A stretch of 64,000 bases of DNA from Nematostella vectensis (GCF_932526225.1 NC_064036.1:1302001-1366000), one strand, 5' to 3'. Shown: positions 25,901-39,013, counted from the first letter of the stretch. Translations and numbers: made by a program. Notes: a model not told the origin generated them from the sequence alone.

Positions 25901-28900
25901 CCAGCGTAGACGCATAGCGTGGTACCAGAATAGACGCATAGGGTGGGACCAGCATAGACGCATAGGGTGGGACCAGAATAGACGCATAGAGTGGGACCAG
26001 CATAGACGTATAGGGTGGGACCAGCGTAGACGCATAGGGTGGGACCAGAATAGACGCATAAGGTGAGACCAGCATAGACGCATAGGGTCGGACCAGCATA
26101 GACGCATAGGTTGGGACCAGCGAAGACGCATAGGGCGGGACCAGCGTAGACGCATAGGGTGAGACCAGAATAGACAAATAGAGTGGGACCAGAATAGACG
26201 CATAGAGTGGGACCAGCATAGACGCATAGGGTGGGACCAGCGTAGACGCATAGGGTGAAAGCAGAATAGACGCATAGGGTGGGAACAGCATAGACGCATA
26301 GAGTGGGACCAGCATAGACGCATAGGGTGGGACCGGCGTAGACGCATAGAGTGGGACCAGCATAGACGCATAGGGTGGGACCAGAATAGACGCATAGAGT
26401 GGGACCAGCATAGACGCATAGGGTGGGACCAGAATAGACGCATAGAGTGGGACCAGCATAGACGCATAGGGTGGGACCAGCGTAGACGCATAGGGTGGGA
26501 CCAGAATAGACGCATAGAGTGGGACCAGCATAGAGGCATAGGGCGGGACCAGCATAGACGCATAGAGTGGGACCAGCATAGACGCATAGGGTGAGACCAG
26601 CATAGACGCATAGGGTCGGACCAGCATAGACGCATAGGGTGGGACCAGCGTTGACGCATAGGGTGGGACCAGCATAGACGCATAGGGTGGGACCAGAATA
26701 GACGTATAGGGTGAGGCCAGCATAGACGCATAGGGTCAGACCAGCATAGACGCATAGGGTGGGACCAGCGTAGACGCATAGCGTGGTATCAGAATAGACG
26801 CATAGGGTGGGACCAGCATAGAGGCATAGGGCGGGACCAGCATAGACGCATAGAGTGGGACCAGCATAGACGCATAGGGTGAGACCAGCATAGACGCATA
26901 GGGTCGGACCAGCATAGACGCATAGGGTGGGACCAGCGTAGACGCATAGGGTGGGACAAGAATAGACGCATAGGGTGGGACCAGCATAGACGCATAGGGT
27001 GGGACCAGAATAGACGCATAGAGTGGGACCAGCATAGACGTATAGGGTGGGACCAGCATAGACGTATAGGGTGGGACCAGCGTAGACGCATAGGGTGGGA
27101 CCAGCGTAGACGCATAGGGTAAAAGCAGAAAAGACGCATAGGGTGGGACCAGCGTAGACGCATAGGGTGGGACCAGCGTAAACGCATAGCGTGGTACCAG
27201 AATAGACGCATAGGGTGGGACCAGCATAGACGCATAGGGTGGGACCAGAATAGACGCATAGAGTGGGACCAGCATAGACGTATAGGGTGGGACCAGCGTA
27301 GACGCATAGGGTGGGACCAGAATAGACGCCTAGGGTGAGACCAGCATAGACGCATAGGGTCGGACCAGCATAGACGCATAGGTTGGGACCAGCGAAGACG
27401 CATAGGACGGGACCAGCGTAGACGCATAGGGTGGGACCAGAATAGACGCATAGAGTGGGACCAGAATAGACGCATAGAGTGGGACCAGCGTAGACGCATA
27501 GGGTGGGACCAGCGTAGACGCATAGGGTGGGACCAAAATAGACGCATAGGGTGGGACCAGAATAGACGCATAGAGTGGGACCAGCATAGACGCATAGGGT
27601 GGGACCAGCATAGACGCATAGGGTGGGACCAGCATAGACGCATATGGTGGGACCAGAATAGACGCATAGAGTGGGACCAGCATAGACGCATAGGGTGGGA
27701 CCAGAATAGACGCATAGAGTGGGACCAGCATAGACGCATAGGGTGGGACCAGCGTAGACGCATAGGGTGGGACCAGCGTAGACGCATAGGGTGGGACCAG
27801 AATAGACGCATAGAGTGGGACCAGCATAGACGCATAGGGTGGGACCAGCGTAGACGCATAGGGTGGGACCAGAATAGACGCATAGAGTGGGACCAGCATA
27901 GACGCATAGGGCGGGACCAGCATAGACGCATAGAGTGGGACCAGCATAGACGCATAGGGTGAGACCAGCATAGACGCGTAGGGTCGGACTAGCATAGACG
28001 CATAGGGTGGGACCAGCGTAGACGCATAGGGTGGGACCAGAATAGACGCATAGGGTGGGACCAGCATAGACGCATAGGGTGGGACCAGCATAGACGCATA
28101 GAGTGGGACCAGCATAGACGTATAGAGTGGGACCAGCATAGACGTATAGGGTGGAACCAGCGTAGACGCATAGGGTGGGACCAGAATAGACGCATAGAGT
28201 GGGACCAGCATAGAGGCATAGGGCGGGACCAGCATAGACGCATAGAGTGGGACCAGCATAGACGCATAGGGTGAGACCAGCATAGACGCATAGGGTCGGA
28301 CCAGCATAGACGCATAGGGTGGGACCAGCGTTGACGCATAGGGTGGGACCAGCATAGACGCATAGGGTGGGACCAGAATAGACGTATAGGGTGAGGCCAG
28401 CATAGACGCATAGGGTCAGACCAGCATAGACGCATAGGGTGGGACCAGCGTAGACGCATAGCGTGGTATCAGAATAGACGCATAGGGTGGGACCAGCATA
28501 GAGGCATAGGGCGGGACCAGCATAGACGCATAGAGTGGGACCAGCATAGACGCATAGGGTGAGACCAGCATAGACGCATAGGGTCGGACCAGCATAGACG
28601 CATAGGGTGGGACCAGCGTAGACGCATAGGGTGGGACAAGAATAGACGCATAGGGTGGGACCAGCATAGACGCATAGGGTGGGACCAGAATAGACGCATA
28701 GAGTGGGACCAGCATAGACGTATAGGGTGGGACCAGCATAGACGTATAGGGTGGGACCAGCGTAGACGCATAGGGTGGGACCAGCGTAGACGCATAGGGT
28801 AAAAGCAGAAAAGACGCATAGGGTGGGACCAGCGTAGACGCATAGGGTGGGACCAGCATAGACGCATAGGGTGGGACCAGAATAGACGCATAGAGTGGGA

Positions 28901-31900
28901 CCAGCATAGACGTATAGGGTGAAAGCAGAAAAGACGCATAGGGTGGGACCAGCGTAGACGCATAGGGTGGGACCAGCGTAGACGCATAAAGTGGGACCAG
29001 CGTAGACGCATAGGGTGAAAGCAGAAAAGACGCATAGGGTGGGACCAGCGTAGACGCATAGGGTGGGACCAGCGTAGACGCATAGGGTGGGACCAGCATA
29101 GACGTATAGGGTTGGACCAGCATAGACGTATAGGGTGGGACCAGCATAGACGCATAGGGTGGGACCAGCGTAGACGCATAGGGTGAAAGCAGAAAAGACG
29201 CATAGGGTGGGACCAGCGTAGACGCATAGGGTGGGACCAGCATAGACGCATAGGGTGGGACCAGCGTAGACGCATAGGGTGAAAGCAGAAAAGACGCATA
29301 GAGTGGGACCAGCGTAGACGCATAGGGTGGGACCAGCATAGACGCAAAGGGTGGGACCAGAATAGACGCATAGGGTGGGACCAGAATAGACGCATAGAGT
29401 GGGACCAGCATAGACGTATAGGGTGGGACCAGCGTAGACGCATAGGGTGGGACCAGAATAGACGCATAGAGTGGGACCAGCATAGACGCATAGGGTGGGA
29501 CCAGAATAGACGCATAGGGTGGGACCAGCATAGACGCATAGGGTCGGACCAGCATAGACGCATAGGTTGGGACCAGCGAAGACGCATAGGGCGGGACCAG
29601 CGTAGACGCATAGGGTGGGACCAGAATAGACGCATAGAGTGGGACCAGAATAGACGCATAGAGTGGGACCAGCATAGACGCATAGGGTGGGACCAGCGTA
29701 GACGCATAGGGTGAAAGCAGAAAAGACGCATAGGGTGGGACCAGAATAGACGCATAGGGTGGGACCAGCGTAGACGTATAGGGTGGGACCAGCGTAGACG
29801 CATAGGGTGGGACCAGAATAGACGCATAGGGTTAGATCAGCGTAGACGCATAGGGTGGGACCAGAATAGACGCATAGAGTGGGACCAGAATAGACGCATA
29901 GGGTGGGACCAGCATAGACGCATAGAGTGAGACCAGCATAGACGTATAGGGTGGGACCAGCGTAGACGCATAGGGAGGGACCAGAATAGACGCATAGGGT
30001 TAGACCAGCATAGACGCATAGAGTGGGACCAGCATAGACGCATAGGGCGGGACCAGCATAGACGCATAGGGTGGGACCAGCGTAGACGCATAGAGTAGGA
30101 GCAGCGTAGACGCATAGAGTGGGACAAGAATAGACGCTTAGAGTGGGACCAGCGTAGACGCATAGGGTGGGACCAGCGTAGACGCATAGGGTGGGACCAG
30201 AATAGACGCATAGAGTGGGACCAGCATAGACGCATAGGGTGGGACCAGCGTAGGCGCATAGGGTGGGACCAAAATAGACGCATAGAGTGGGACCAGCATA
30301 GACGCATAGGGTGAGACCAGCATAGACGCATAGGGTCGGACCAGCATAGACGCATAGGGTGGGACCAGCGTAGACGCATAGGGCGGGACCAGCATAGACG
30401 CATAGAGTGGGACCAGCATAGACGCATAGGGTGGGACCAGCGTAGACGCATAGGGTGGGACCAGAATAGACGCATAGAGTGGGACCAGCATAGACGCATA
30501 GGGTGGGACCAGCGTAGGCGCATAGGGTGAGACCAGAATAGACGCATAGAGTGGGACCAGCATAGACGCATAGGGTGAGACCAGCATAGACGCATAGGGT
30601 CGAACCAGCATAGACGCATAGGGTGGGACCAGAATAGACGCATAGGGTGGGACCAGAATAGACGCATAGGGTGGGACCAGCGTAGACGCATAGGGTGGGA
30701 CCAGCGTAGACGCATAGGGTGAAAGCAAAATAGACGCATAGGGTGGGACCAGCGTAGACGCATAGGGTGGGACCAGCGTAGACGCATAGCGTGGGACCAG
30801 AATAGACGCATAAGGTGGGACCAGCATAGACGCATAGGGTGGGACCAGCGTAAACGCATAGCGTGGTACCAGAATAGACGCATAGGGTGGGACCAGCATA
30901 GACGCATAGGGTGGGACCAGAATAGACGCATAGAGTGGGACCAGCATAGACGTATAGGGTGGGACCAGCGTAGACGCATAGGGTGGGACCAGAATAGACG
31001 CCTAGGGTGAGACCAGCATAGACGCATAGGGTCGGACCAGCATAGACGCATAGGTTGGGACCAGCGAAGACGCATAGGACGGGACCAGCGTAGACGCATA
31101 GGGTGGGACCAGAATAGACGCATAGAGTGGGACCAGAATAGACGCATAGAGTGGGACCAGCGTAGACGCATAGGGTGGGACCAGCGTAGACGCATAGGGT
31201 GGGACCAAAATAGACGCATAGGGTGGGACCAGAATAGACGCATAGAGTGGGACCAGCATAGACGCATAGGGTGGGACCAGCATAGACGCATAGGGTGGGA
31301 CCAGCATAGACGCATATGGTGGGACCAGAATAGACGCATAGAGTGGGACCAGCATAGACGCATAGGGTGGGACCAGAATAGACGCATAGAGTGGGACCAG
31401 CATAGACGCATAGGGTGGGACCAGCGTAGACGCATAGGGTGGGACCAGCGTAGACGCATAGGGTGGGACCAGAATAGACGCATAGAGTGGGACCAGCATA
31501 GACGCATAGGGTGGGACCAGCGTAGACGCATAGGGTGGGACCAGAATAGACGCATAGAGTGGGACCAGCATAGACGCATAGGGCGGGACCAGCATAGACG
31601 CATAGAGTGGGACCAGCATAGACGCATAGGGTGAGACCAGCATAGACGCGTAGGGTCGGACTAGCATAGACGCATAGGGTGGGACCAGCGTAGACGCATA
31701 GGGTGGGACCAGAATAGACGCATAGGGTGGGACCAGCATAGACGCATAGGGTGGGACCAGCATAGACGCATAGAGTGGGACCAGCATAGACGTATAGAGT
31801 GGGACCAGCATAGACGTATAGGGTGGAACCAGCGTAGACGCATAGGGTGGGACCAGAATAGACGCATAGAGTGGGAACAGCATAGACGCATAGGGTGGGA

Positions 31901-34900
31901 CCAGCGTAGACGCATAGCGTGGTACCAGAATAGACGCATAGGGTGGGACCAGCATAGACGCATAGGGTGGGACCAGAATAGACGCATAGAGTGGGACCAG
32001 CATAGACGTATAGGGTGGAACCAGCGTAGACGCATAGGGTGGGACTAGAATAGACGCATAGAGTGGGAACAGCATAGACGCATAGGGTGGGACCAGCGTA
32101 GACGCATAGCGTGGTACCAGAATAGACGCATAGGGTGGGACCAGCATAGACGCATAGGGTGGGACCAGAATAGACGCATAGAGTGGGACCAGCATAGACG
32201 TATAGGGTGGGACCAGCGTAGACGCATAGGGTGGGACCAGAATAGACGCATAAGGTGAGACCAGCATAGACGCATAGGGTCGGACCAGCATAGACGCATA
32301 GGTTGGGACCAGCGAAGACGCATAGGGCGGGACCAGCGTAGACGCATAGGGTGAGACCAGAATAGACAAATAGAGTGGGACCAGAATAGACGCATAGAGT
32401 GGGACCAGCATAGACGCATAGGGTGGGACCAGCGTAGACGCATAGGGTGAAAGCAGAATAGACGCATAGGGTGGGAACAGCATAGACGCATAGAGTGGGA
32501 CCAGCATAGACGCATAGGGTGGGACCGGCGTAGACGCATAGAGTGGGACCAGCATAGACGCATAGGGTGGGACCAGAATAGACGCATAGAGTGGGACCAG
32601 CATAGACGCATAGGGTGGGACCAGAATAGACGCATAGAGTGGGACCAGCATAGACGCATAGGGTGGGACCAGCGTAGACGCATAGGGTGGGACCAGAATA
32701 GACGCATAGAGTGGGACCAGCATAGAGGCATAGGGCGGGACCAGCATAGACGCATAGAGTGGGACCAGCATAGACGCATAGGGTGAGACCAGCATAGACG
32801 CATAGGGTCGGACCAGCATAGACGCATAGGGTGGGACCAGCGTTGACGCATAGGGTGGGACCAGCATAGACGCATAGGGTGGGACCAGAATAGACGTATA
32901 GGGTGAGGCCAGCATAGACGCATAGGGTCAGACCAGCATAGACGCATAGGGTGGGACCAGCGTAGACGCATAGCGTGGTATCAGAATAGACGCATAGGGT
33001 GGGACCAGCATAGAGGCATAGGGCGGGACCAGCATAGACGCATAGAGTGGGACCAGCATAGACGCATAGGGTGAGACCAGCATAGACGCATAGGGTCGGA
33101 CCAGCATAGACGCATAGGGTGGGACCAGCGTAGACGCATAGGGTGGGACAAGAATAGACGCATAGGGTGGGACCAGCATAGACGCATAGGGTGGGACCAG
33201 AATAGACGCATAGAGTGGGACCAGCATAGACGTATAGGGTGGGACCAGCATAGACGTATAGGGTGGGACCAGCGTAGACGCATAGGGTGGGACCAGCGTA
33301 GACGCATAGGGTAAAAGCAGAAAAGACGCATAGGGTGGGACCAGCGTAGACGCATAGGGTGGGACCAGCATAGACGCATAGGGTGGGACCAGAATAGACG
33401 CATAGAGTGGGACCAGCATAGACGTATAGGGTGAAAGCAGAAAAGACGCATAGGGTGGGACCAGCGTAGACGCATAGGGTGGGACCAGCGTAGACGCATA
33501 AAGTGGGACCAGCGTAGACGCATAGGGTGAAAGCAGAAAAGACGCATAGGGTGGGACCAGCGTAGACGCATAGGGTGGGACCAGCATAGACGTATAGGGT
33601 TGGACCAGCATAGACGTATAGGGTGGGACCAGCATAGACGCATAGGGTGGGACCAGCATAGACGTATAGGGTGGGACCAGCGTAGACGCATAGGGTGGGA
33701 CCAGAATAGACGCATAGAGTGGGACCAGCATAGACGCATAGGGTGGGACCAGCGTAGACGCATAGGGTGGGACCAGCGTAGACGCATAAAGTGGGACCAG
33801 CGTAGACGCATAGGGTGAAAGCAGAAAAGACGCATAGGGTGGGACCAGCGTAGACGCATAGGGTGGGACCAGCATAGACGTATAGGGTTGGACCAGCATA
33901 GACGTATAGGGTGGGACCAGCATAGACGCATAGGGTGGGACCAGCATAGACGTATAGGGTGGGACCAGCGTAGACGCATAGGGTGGGACCAGAATAGACG
34001 CATAGAGTGGGACCAGCATAGACGCATAGGGTGGGACCAGCGTAGACGCATAGGGTGGGACCAGCATAGACGCATAGGGTGGGACCAGCGTAGACGCATA
34101 GGGTGAAAGCAGAAAAGACGCATAGAGTGGGACCAGCGTAGACGCATAGGGTGGGACCAGAATAGACGCATAGGGTGGGACCAGCATAGACGCAAAGGGT
34201 GGGACCAGAATAGACGCATAGGGTGGGACCAGAATAGACGCATAGAGTGGGACCAGCATAGACGTATAGGGTGGGACCAGCGTAGACGCATAGGGTGGGA
34301 CCAGAATAGACGCATAGAGTGGGACCAGCATAGACGCATAGGGTGGGACCAGAATAGACGCATAGGGTGGGACCAGCATAGACGCATAGGGTCGGACCAG
34401 CATAGACGCATAGGTTGGGACCAGCGAAGACGCATAGGGCGGGACCAGCGTAGACGCATAGGGTGGGACCAGAATAGACGCATAGAGTGGGACCAGAATA
34501 GACGCATAGAGTGGGACCAGCATAGACGCATAGGGTGGGACCAGCGTAGACGCATAGGGTGAAAGCAAAAAAGACGCATAGGGTGGGACCAGAATAGACG
34601 CATAGAGTGGGACCAGCATAGAGGCATAGAGTGGGACCAGAATAGACGCATAGGGTAGGACCAGCATAGACGCATAGGGTAGGAGCAGCATAGACGCATA
34701 GAGTGGGACCAGAATAGACGCATAGGGTAGGACCAGCGTAGACGCATAGGGTGGGACCAGAATAGACGCATAGGGTGGGACCAGCATAGACGCATAGAGT
34801 GGGACCAGAATAGACGCATAGAGTGGGACCAGAATAGACGCATAGAGTGGGACCAGCATAGACGCATAGAGTGGGACCAGCGTAGACGCATAGAGTGGGA

Positions 34901-35234
34901 CCAGAATAGACGCATAGGGTAGGACCAGCATAGATGCATAGGGTGGGACCAGCGTAGACGCATAGGGTGGGACCAGCATAGACGCATAGAGTGGGACCAG
35001 AATAGACGCATAGGGTAGGACCAGCATAGATGCATAGGGTGGGACCAGCGTAGACGCATAGGGTGGGACCAGCATAGACGCATAGAGTGGGACCAGAATA
35101 GACGCATAGAGTGGAACCAGCATAGACGCATAGGGTGGGACCAGCATAGACGCATAGGGCGGGACCAGAATAGACGCATAGGGTGGGACCAGCATAGACG
35201 CATAGGGTGGGACCAACATAGACGCATAGGGTGG
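19923..35234. repeat. 15.3-kb minisatellite of a 24-bp unit, about 638 copies
   Basis: The plus-strand unit is GGGTGGGACCAGCATAGACG plus CATA. Common variants have GCGTAGACG, GAATAGACG, GAGTGGG, GGGTCGG or GACGTATAG; a distinct variant contains GTGAAAGCAGAAAAGACG. Length stays at a multiple of 24 over the whole array, so one minus-strand frame is open without a stop from 35289 to 19909 (5,126 codons, repeating TLCVYAGP). The two other minus frames are open in long blocks (PMRLRWSH and PPYASMLV types). Plus frames are interrupted often by the TAG triplets of the unit and by TGA in some variants. I see no promoter, intron or known domain tied to these frames. All minus frames being near-open points to unit composition, not selection on a protein. 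The array lies between two paralogous GPCR genes. Confidence 0.95.
20975..33355. repeat. Higher-order duplication: 6,192-bp block present twice in tandem
   Basis: The variant order from about 20975 to 27165 recurs from about 27167 to 33355 at a constant offset of 6,192 bp (258 units). For example, the rare GCGTAAACGCATAGCGTGG starts at 20984 and at 27176. Blocks at 22224, 23645, 24810 and 25853 reappear at 28416, 29837, 31002 and 32045 with, as far as I can see, the same variants. Inside the block a second offset of 3,672 bp (153 units) links about 20220-22100 with 23890-25770; the same rare motif also occurs at 24656. A short 192-bp (8-unit) duplication is visible near 25681/25873. The array thus grew by repeated block duplication. 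Confidence 0.88.
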
Positions 35235-37386
35235 TGCAGCCGATATTTTTTGCGAGATCTCTTTCTTGCCAGATTTCTTGCTGGCGCATCCCCCTCTACT
35301 CCCCAACCACTTAGCCAGTAGTGACACTGCATAAATCCTTATCGTTGCGCGTCTTTTCTGAAGAGATATTTTATATTTGCTGTCTGGCATTCGAATGAAG
35401 TGCTTTTATTTCAACTTTCGTCCGGTGGTATTCAAGTATTATTACGTCAAGATTTTAATGAATCCGTAATTAACACCCTCCTACCCCCTAGCTCATGTCT
35501 CGAGTGCATATTCCCATCATGTGAGTATGATGTAGTGAGACGTGATGTCTGATAAAAAGAAAACTCTTCAATCCGGCATGAATAATAAAAGTAGCTTATG
35601 CATGAATGGGAAATGGATAAAATCACTCAAAAGACGCTCCAGGCTTTTGTCGCATAAAATTCCTTTTAGCTGTTCTCCTTTTTCTGTGCTGTCTGCAGGT
35701 CTGATTTTGTTATTCCCTGTTCAAGTTCACTGCTGTCCGAATTTTCTTTACTTATGCCTAAATTGGCAAAAATATTTGTCATTCACGTTTATTCATTGTT
35801 GTCTTTTTCAATAGTATTACCTTCCGGTTGGCTGCTATCGGTTTCATCATCTTATTTTAGAGATAAATTCATAGAAACTTCGTGACATTCGAAACACTTA
35901 CACATCACCGAAACATTACAGAATCACGATTTAGCTTTGATTCTTCCTGCCGGCACATAATACCTTGAATAAACATGTACTTTTGAAAGCATCTATGTTG
36001 AAAACGTGAAAAATCCCTTTCGAAATATGAATAATCGTGAACCGTGCGTTCAATATTTAGTCGTGGAATAATTCTCGCAGTATGACTGGTGCCATTTCTG
36101 CCGTGATTAACGACTAATTACGTCATTATAACACCTTGTTAAAAAACACTTCGGTCAATATTTATACACATATGCTCGCTCAAGAGTTTTTTTAAGTGTC
36201 AAAATTGCAAAGGAAAAGAAAATGTTTTCATATGGCAATGGCTTTTCTTGATAGAATCTTATCACGTGGATTTCAGCTGTTCTTGTATTTTACGTTTTAC
36301 ATACAAAAGTAATTAAAATATTAAAAAAGATAACATCTTTGCACAAGCACTCAGTGTTTAGCAAAAGAAGACGCACACCAAGATCAAAAGAACTATAATG
36401 CAGTACTGAAAATAGCATTGAAAGCTGATTTTTGTTCACGCAAGTGTGTTTGCTCGACGCACCAAACATGTTCGCGCGTGCGAGACTATTTTTAATTTAC
36501 TCGTTTTTTATCTCTCTATCGGAATTGCTGAAAATGGGCAGATAAACGTAATTGTAGGTGGCCTACCGACGAGAGATTTACTCGCAAAGTATCACGATCA
36601 AATATGCGCACCCTTGACACGACAAAGACCCTGAAAAGGTGATTCATTCGCCTTGCTACTAAAGCACAAAGCTCAAAAGCCTACAAGCAATCAGTGAAAA
36701 TAGCCGGACACTGCATTGGAATGCTAGGGTAACCATTTAAAGGATTTACTCTATTAAGGAAGATTTGATTTGTGGGATTTCTAGCAATCAAGGGAACAAG
36801 CGCTGTCGTTTCAAAACGTCTGTCACTTAGTAGAAGTAGGTCATTTAAGAAGCAGCGAGCAACTCAAAAAGCTTTTATCTTAAAAACAGGAAACTCATTA
36901 TAAACTCTGACGTTGGGGAAAACTCCTATTCAACTTTACAACCAAAGAGAAAAACAAAGTTAAAATGAGCGACTCATCACTATTTCATGAAGAGACTGGA
37001 CGAACGTCTGCACGCAACGGGGAGGAAATAAGCGCAGTCACTCGTAAGAACAACACGCAGCAAAACTGTCTTCTGTCTTGAAAAGCGGGGTTTCTTCACA
37101 CAAAACCGAGGATAAAGAGTATAGCTAAGTTTATAAGATAAAGGAACTATGCTAACGCAGCTTCAAAGTGAGACAAGTCCACTTTCTTCAAGTGACTTCA
37201 TTGAGGAGACTTTGTGCTAAAAAAACAATCACTGTTCGTACTGAAGAACAAAACTCACAAAACGGAAGTCTGCGTCAGACAATAGCTCGAGCCTTAGTAA
37301 ACAATATCATTTATTTCTAATATTGTACATTTTGGTAAAATCGGCGCGCCCTGTCGGCAACCGGCGTCTTTGATTTTCCTCAAAAC
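35235..37386. other. Gene-free stretch between the large array and the third GPCR
   Basis: AT-rich, without a recognisable exon. Short open frames at 35542-35814 and 36446-36634 show no known domain and no splice context. The last few hundred bases must include the promoter and 5' UTR of the receptor, but no clear TATA box was found. Confidence 0.45.
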
Positions 37387-38499
37387 ATGCGACGGTGGTC
37401 AACGATGAACAACAACACAACGATGCCAGCTTCACTCTTGGGCGGGGGACCGTTGATGTCACGCCAGGAGATGCTCGTCTGGTGCGTAGTGTTTGCCGTG
37501 GAAGCTTTGATAACGGTCTTCGGCAACAGCTTCACCATCGCTATCTTCACAAGCTCCTATCTCCGCCAGAACCGGGCATTCTATTTTCTTGTGAATTTAG
37601 CCATCGCTGATCTGCTGGTCGGCTTGTCTTCAATGCCTTTGTTTATAATGCTCTTCACTAAGTTTTTCTCCGGGGAATACATATCAGAGCTGTTATTCGT
37701 ATCGCATCGATTCGTGGACTCGTTTACGAGTTTTGTGGCGCTGTTTTCGCTTGTTTTGGTAGCAGTAGAGCGGATGTATGCGGTCGTGTATCCGTTACGT
37801 CATCGTACCACACGAGTTGGGTCCTATATCGCATGCGCATTAGCAATGTGGGTTTTCTCATTGGCGGTGTCTGTCTTGGGTACTTTACCATCCCACATTG
37901 ATCAGACCATCTCCTTCTACCTGTTCTTCATTCTCCACTCGTCCGCACTGATTGTTGTCAGCATTTCCTACGTCATTGTATGGAAGTGGGTCGTGTGCCG
38001 GGTCAATAACACCGCTGCCAGACAGCGTGACCCCAGGGATCGAAGGCTCGCACGAACTCTGGCGTTAGTGACCGTCATGTCTATAGTAGCCTGGGTACCA
38101 TTCCAAGTGATCCATTACGTAGAAACACTTTGTCTGACTTGCGCAATGGTGCCTAACACCCCTCTTTACTTCAGCAAGCTATTGCATTATGGGAACTCTC
38201 TTATCAATCCAGTTCTTTACTGCTTTCGTATTCCGGAGTTTAATAAAACGGCGTCTAAATTTCTCGTGAAGATGCACTTGCGAGAAGCCAGCCAGCAGTC
38301 TGTCCCTGTTGAGCTAGATGAACTCAAGGGGGGTGGTGTGAAGTTTGACGCACATGACACAAGGGTGTTCAAACCAGGAGGGCGAGAAGTTGTCAGTTAC
38401 GCAGCATCTACTCCGCCCACTCCTAAAGGAGGCACAGTGACTGTAATAACAGACATGTCGAACGAGTCCCCAGCTAGGTCTAGATCGGCGAGTCATTGA
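37387..38499 (+). CDS. Class A GPCR lacking the TM3-ECL2 disulfide, single exon
   Basis: This is a predicted plasma-membrane receptor of 370 residues in one exon; a second in-frame ATG at 37405 (MNNNTTMP) is an alternative start. The N-terminus has glycosylation sites (NNT, NTT). TM1 (about 30-52) has GN; TM2 has NLAIAD; TM3 ends AVERMYAVVYPLRHR; TM6 has AWVPFQ; ECL3 has CLTC; TM7 has NPVLY, followed by a helix-8-like segment and a Ser/Pro-rich tail. No cysteine is seen at the start of TM3 or in ECL2, as in the receptor at 13707-16481, to which it is clearly paralogous. That paralogue has an intron at the TM5/ICL3 border and this gene does not. The AVYPLRHR-type ICL2 recalls adenosine and aminergic-like receptors, but I cannot name the ligand. 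The last 14 codons lie in the first unit of a 59-bp tandem repeat. Confidence 0.93.
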   Translation: MRRWSTMNNNTTMPASLLGGGPLMSRQEMLVWCVVFAVEALITVFGNSFTIAIFTSSYLRQNRAFYFLVNLAIADLLVGLSSMPLFIMLFTKFFSGEYISELLFVSHRFVDSFTSFVALFSLVLVAVERMYAVVYPLRHRTTRVGSYIACALAMWVFSLAVSVLGTLPSHIDQTISFYLFFILHSSALIVVSISYVIVWKWVVCRVNNTAARQRDPRDRRLARTLALVTVMSIVAWVPFQVIHYVETLCLTCAMVPNTPLYFSKLLHYGNSLINPVLYCFRIPEFNKTASKFLVKMHLREASQQSVPVELDELKGGGVKFDAHDTRVFKPGGREVVSYAASTPPTPKGGTVTVITDMSNESPARSRSASH

Positions 38500-38866
38500 G
38501 AAAGAGCACTCAGACGTCGGACGAGTTCCTAGCTAGGTCTAGATCAGCGAGTCATTGAGAAAGAGCACTCAAACATGTCAAACGAGTTCCCAGCCAGGTC
38601 TAGATTAGCGAGTCATTGAGAAAGAGATTAGACATTTCGAACGAGTCCCAAGCTAGGTCTAGATCAGCGAGTCATTGAAATAGAGCACTCAGACGTCGGA
38701 CGAGTTCCTAGCTAGGTCTAGATCAGCGAGTCATTGAAATAGAGCACTCAGACGTCGGACGAGTTCCTAGCTAGGTCTAGATCAGCGAGTCATTGAAATA
38801 GAGCACTCAGACGTCGGACGAGTTCCTAGCTAGGTCTAGATCAGCGAGTCATCGAGAAGGAGGAGC
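38457..38866 (+). repeat. 59-bp tandem repeat that includes the GPCR C-terminus and stop codon
   Basis: Seven units start at about 38457, 38516, 38577, 38636, 38695, 38754 and 38813. Each has the core ACGAGT(C/T)CC(C/T)AGC then AGGTCTAGATC and GCGAGTCATTGA. The first unit encodes the receptor's last residues (SNESPARSRSASH) and its TGA; units 2-7 follow in the 3' UTR. Units 5-7 are nearly identical and so the youngest. Confidence 0.95.
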
Positions 38867-39013
38867 TACTTCATTAGTTGCGCATCGGAGGGAGTTCACA
38901 AATTTCGTTTGGGCCATTTTTGTGTATTGTTAAGTTAACGTTGGCCCACGGACAACCCGCGATGTAGCACCTTTAAGATAGTCTTGAATCTTAGTTTTCG
39001 AACAATCATGATC

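Noticed and set aside
19909-35289. Annotating the 5,126-codon minus frame as a giant protein gene
   Set aside because: All three minus frames are largely open, the unit is a multiple of three, and no promoter, intron or domain supports it. Kept as a finding only.
35542-36634. Short open frames of 60-90 codons
   Set aside because: No domain, no splice context, AT-rich background; likely chance.
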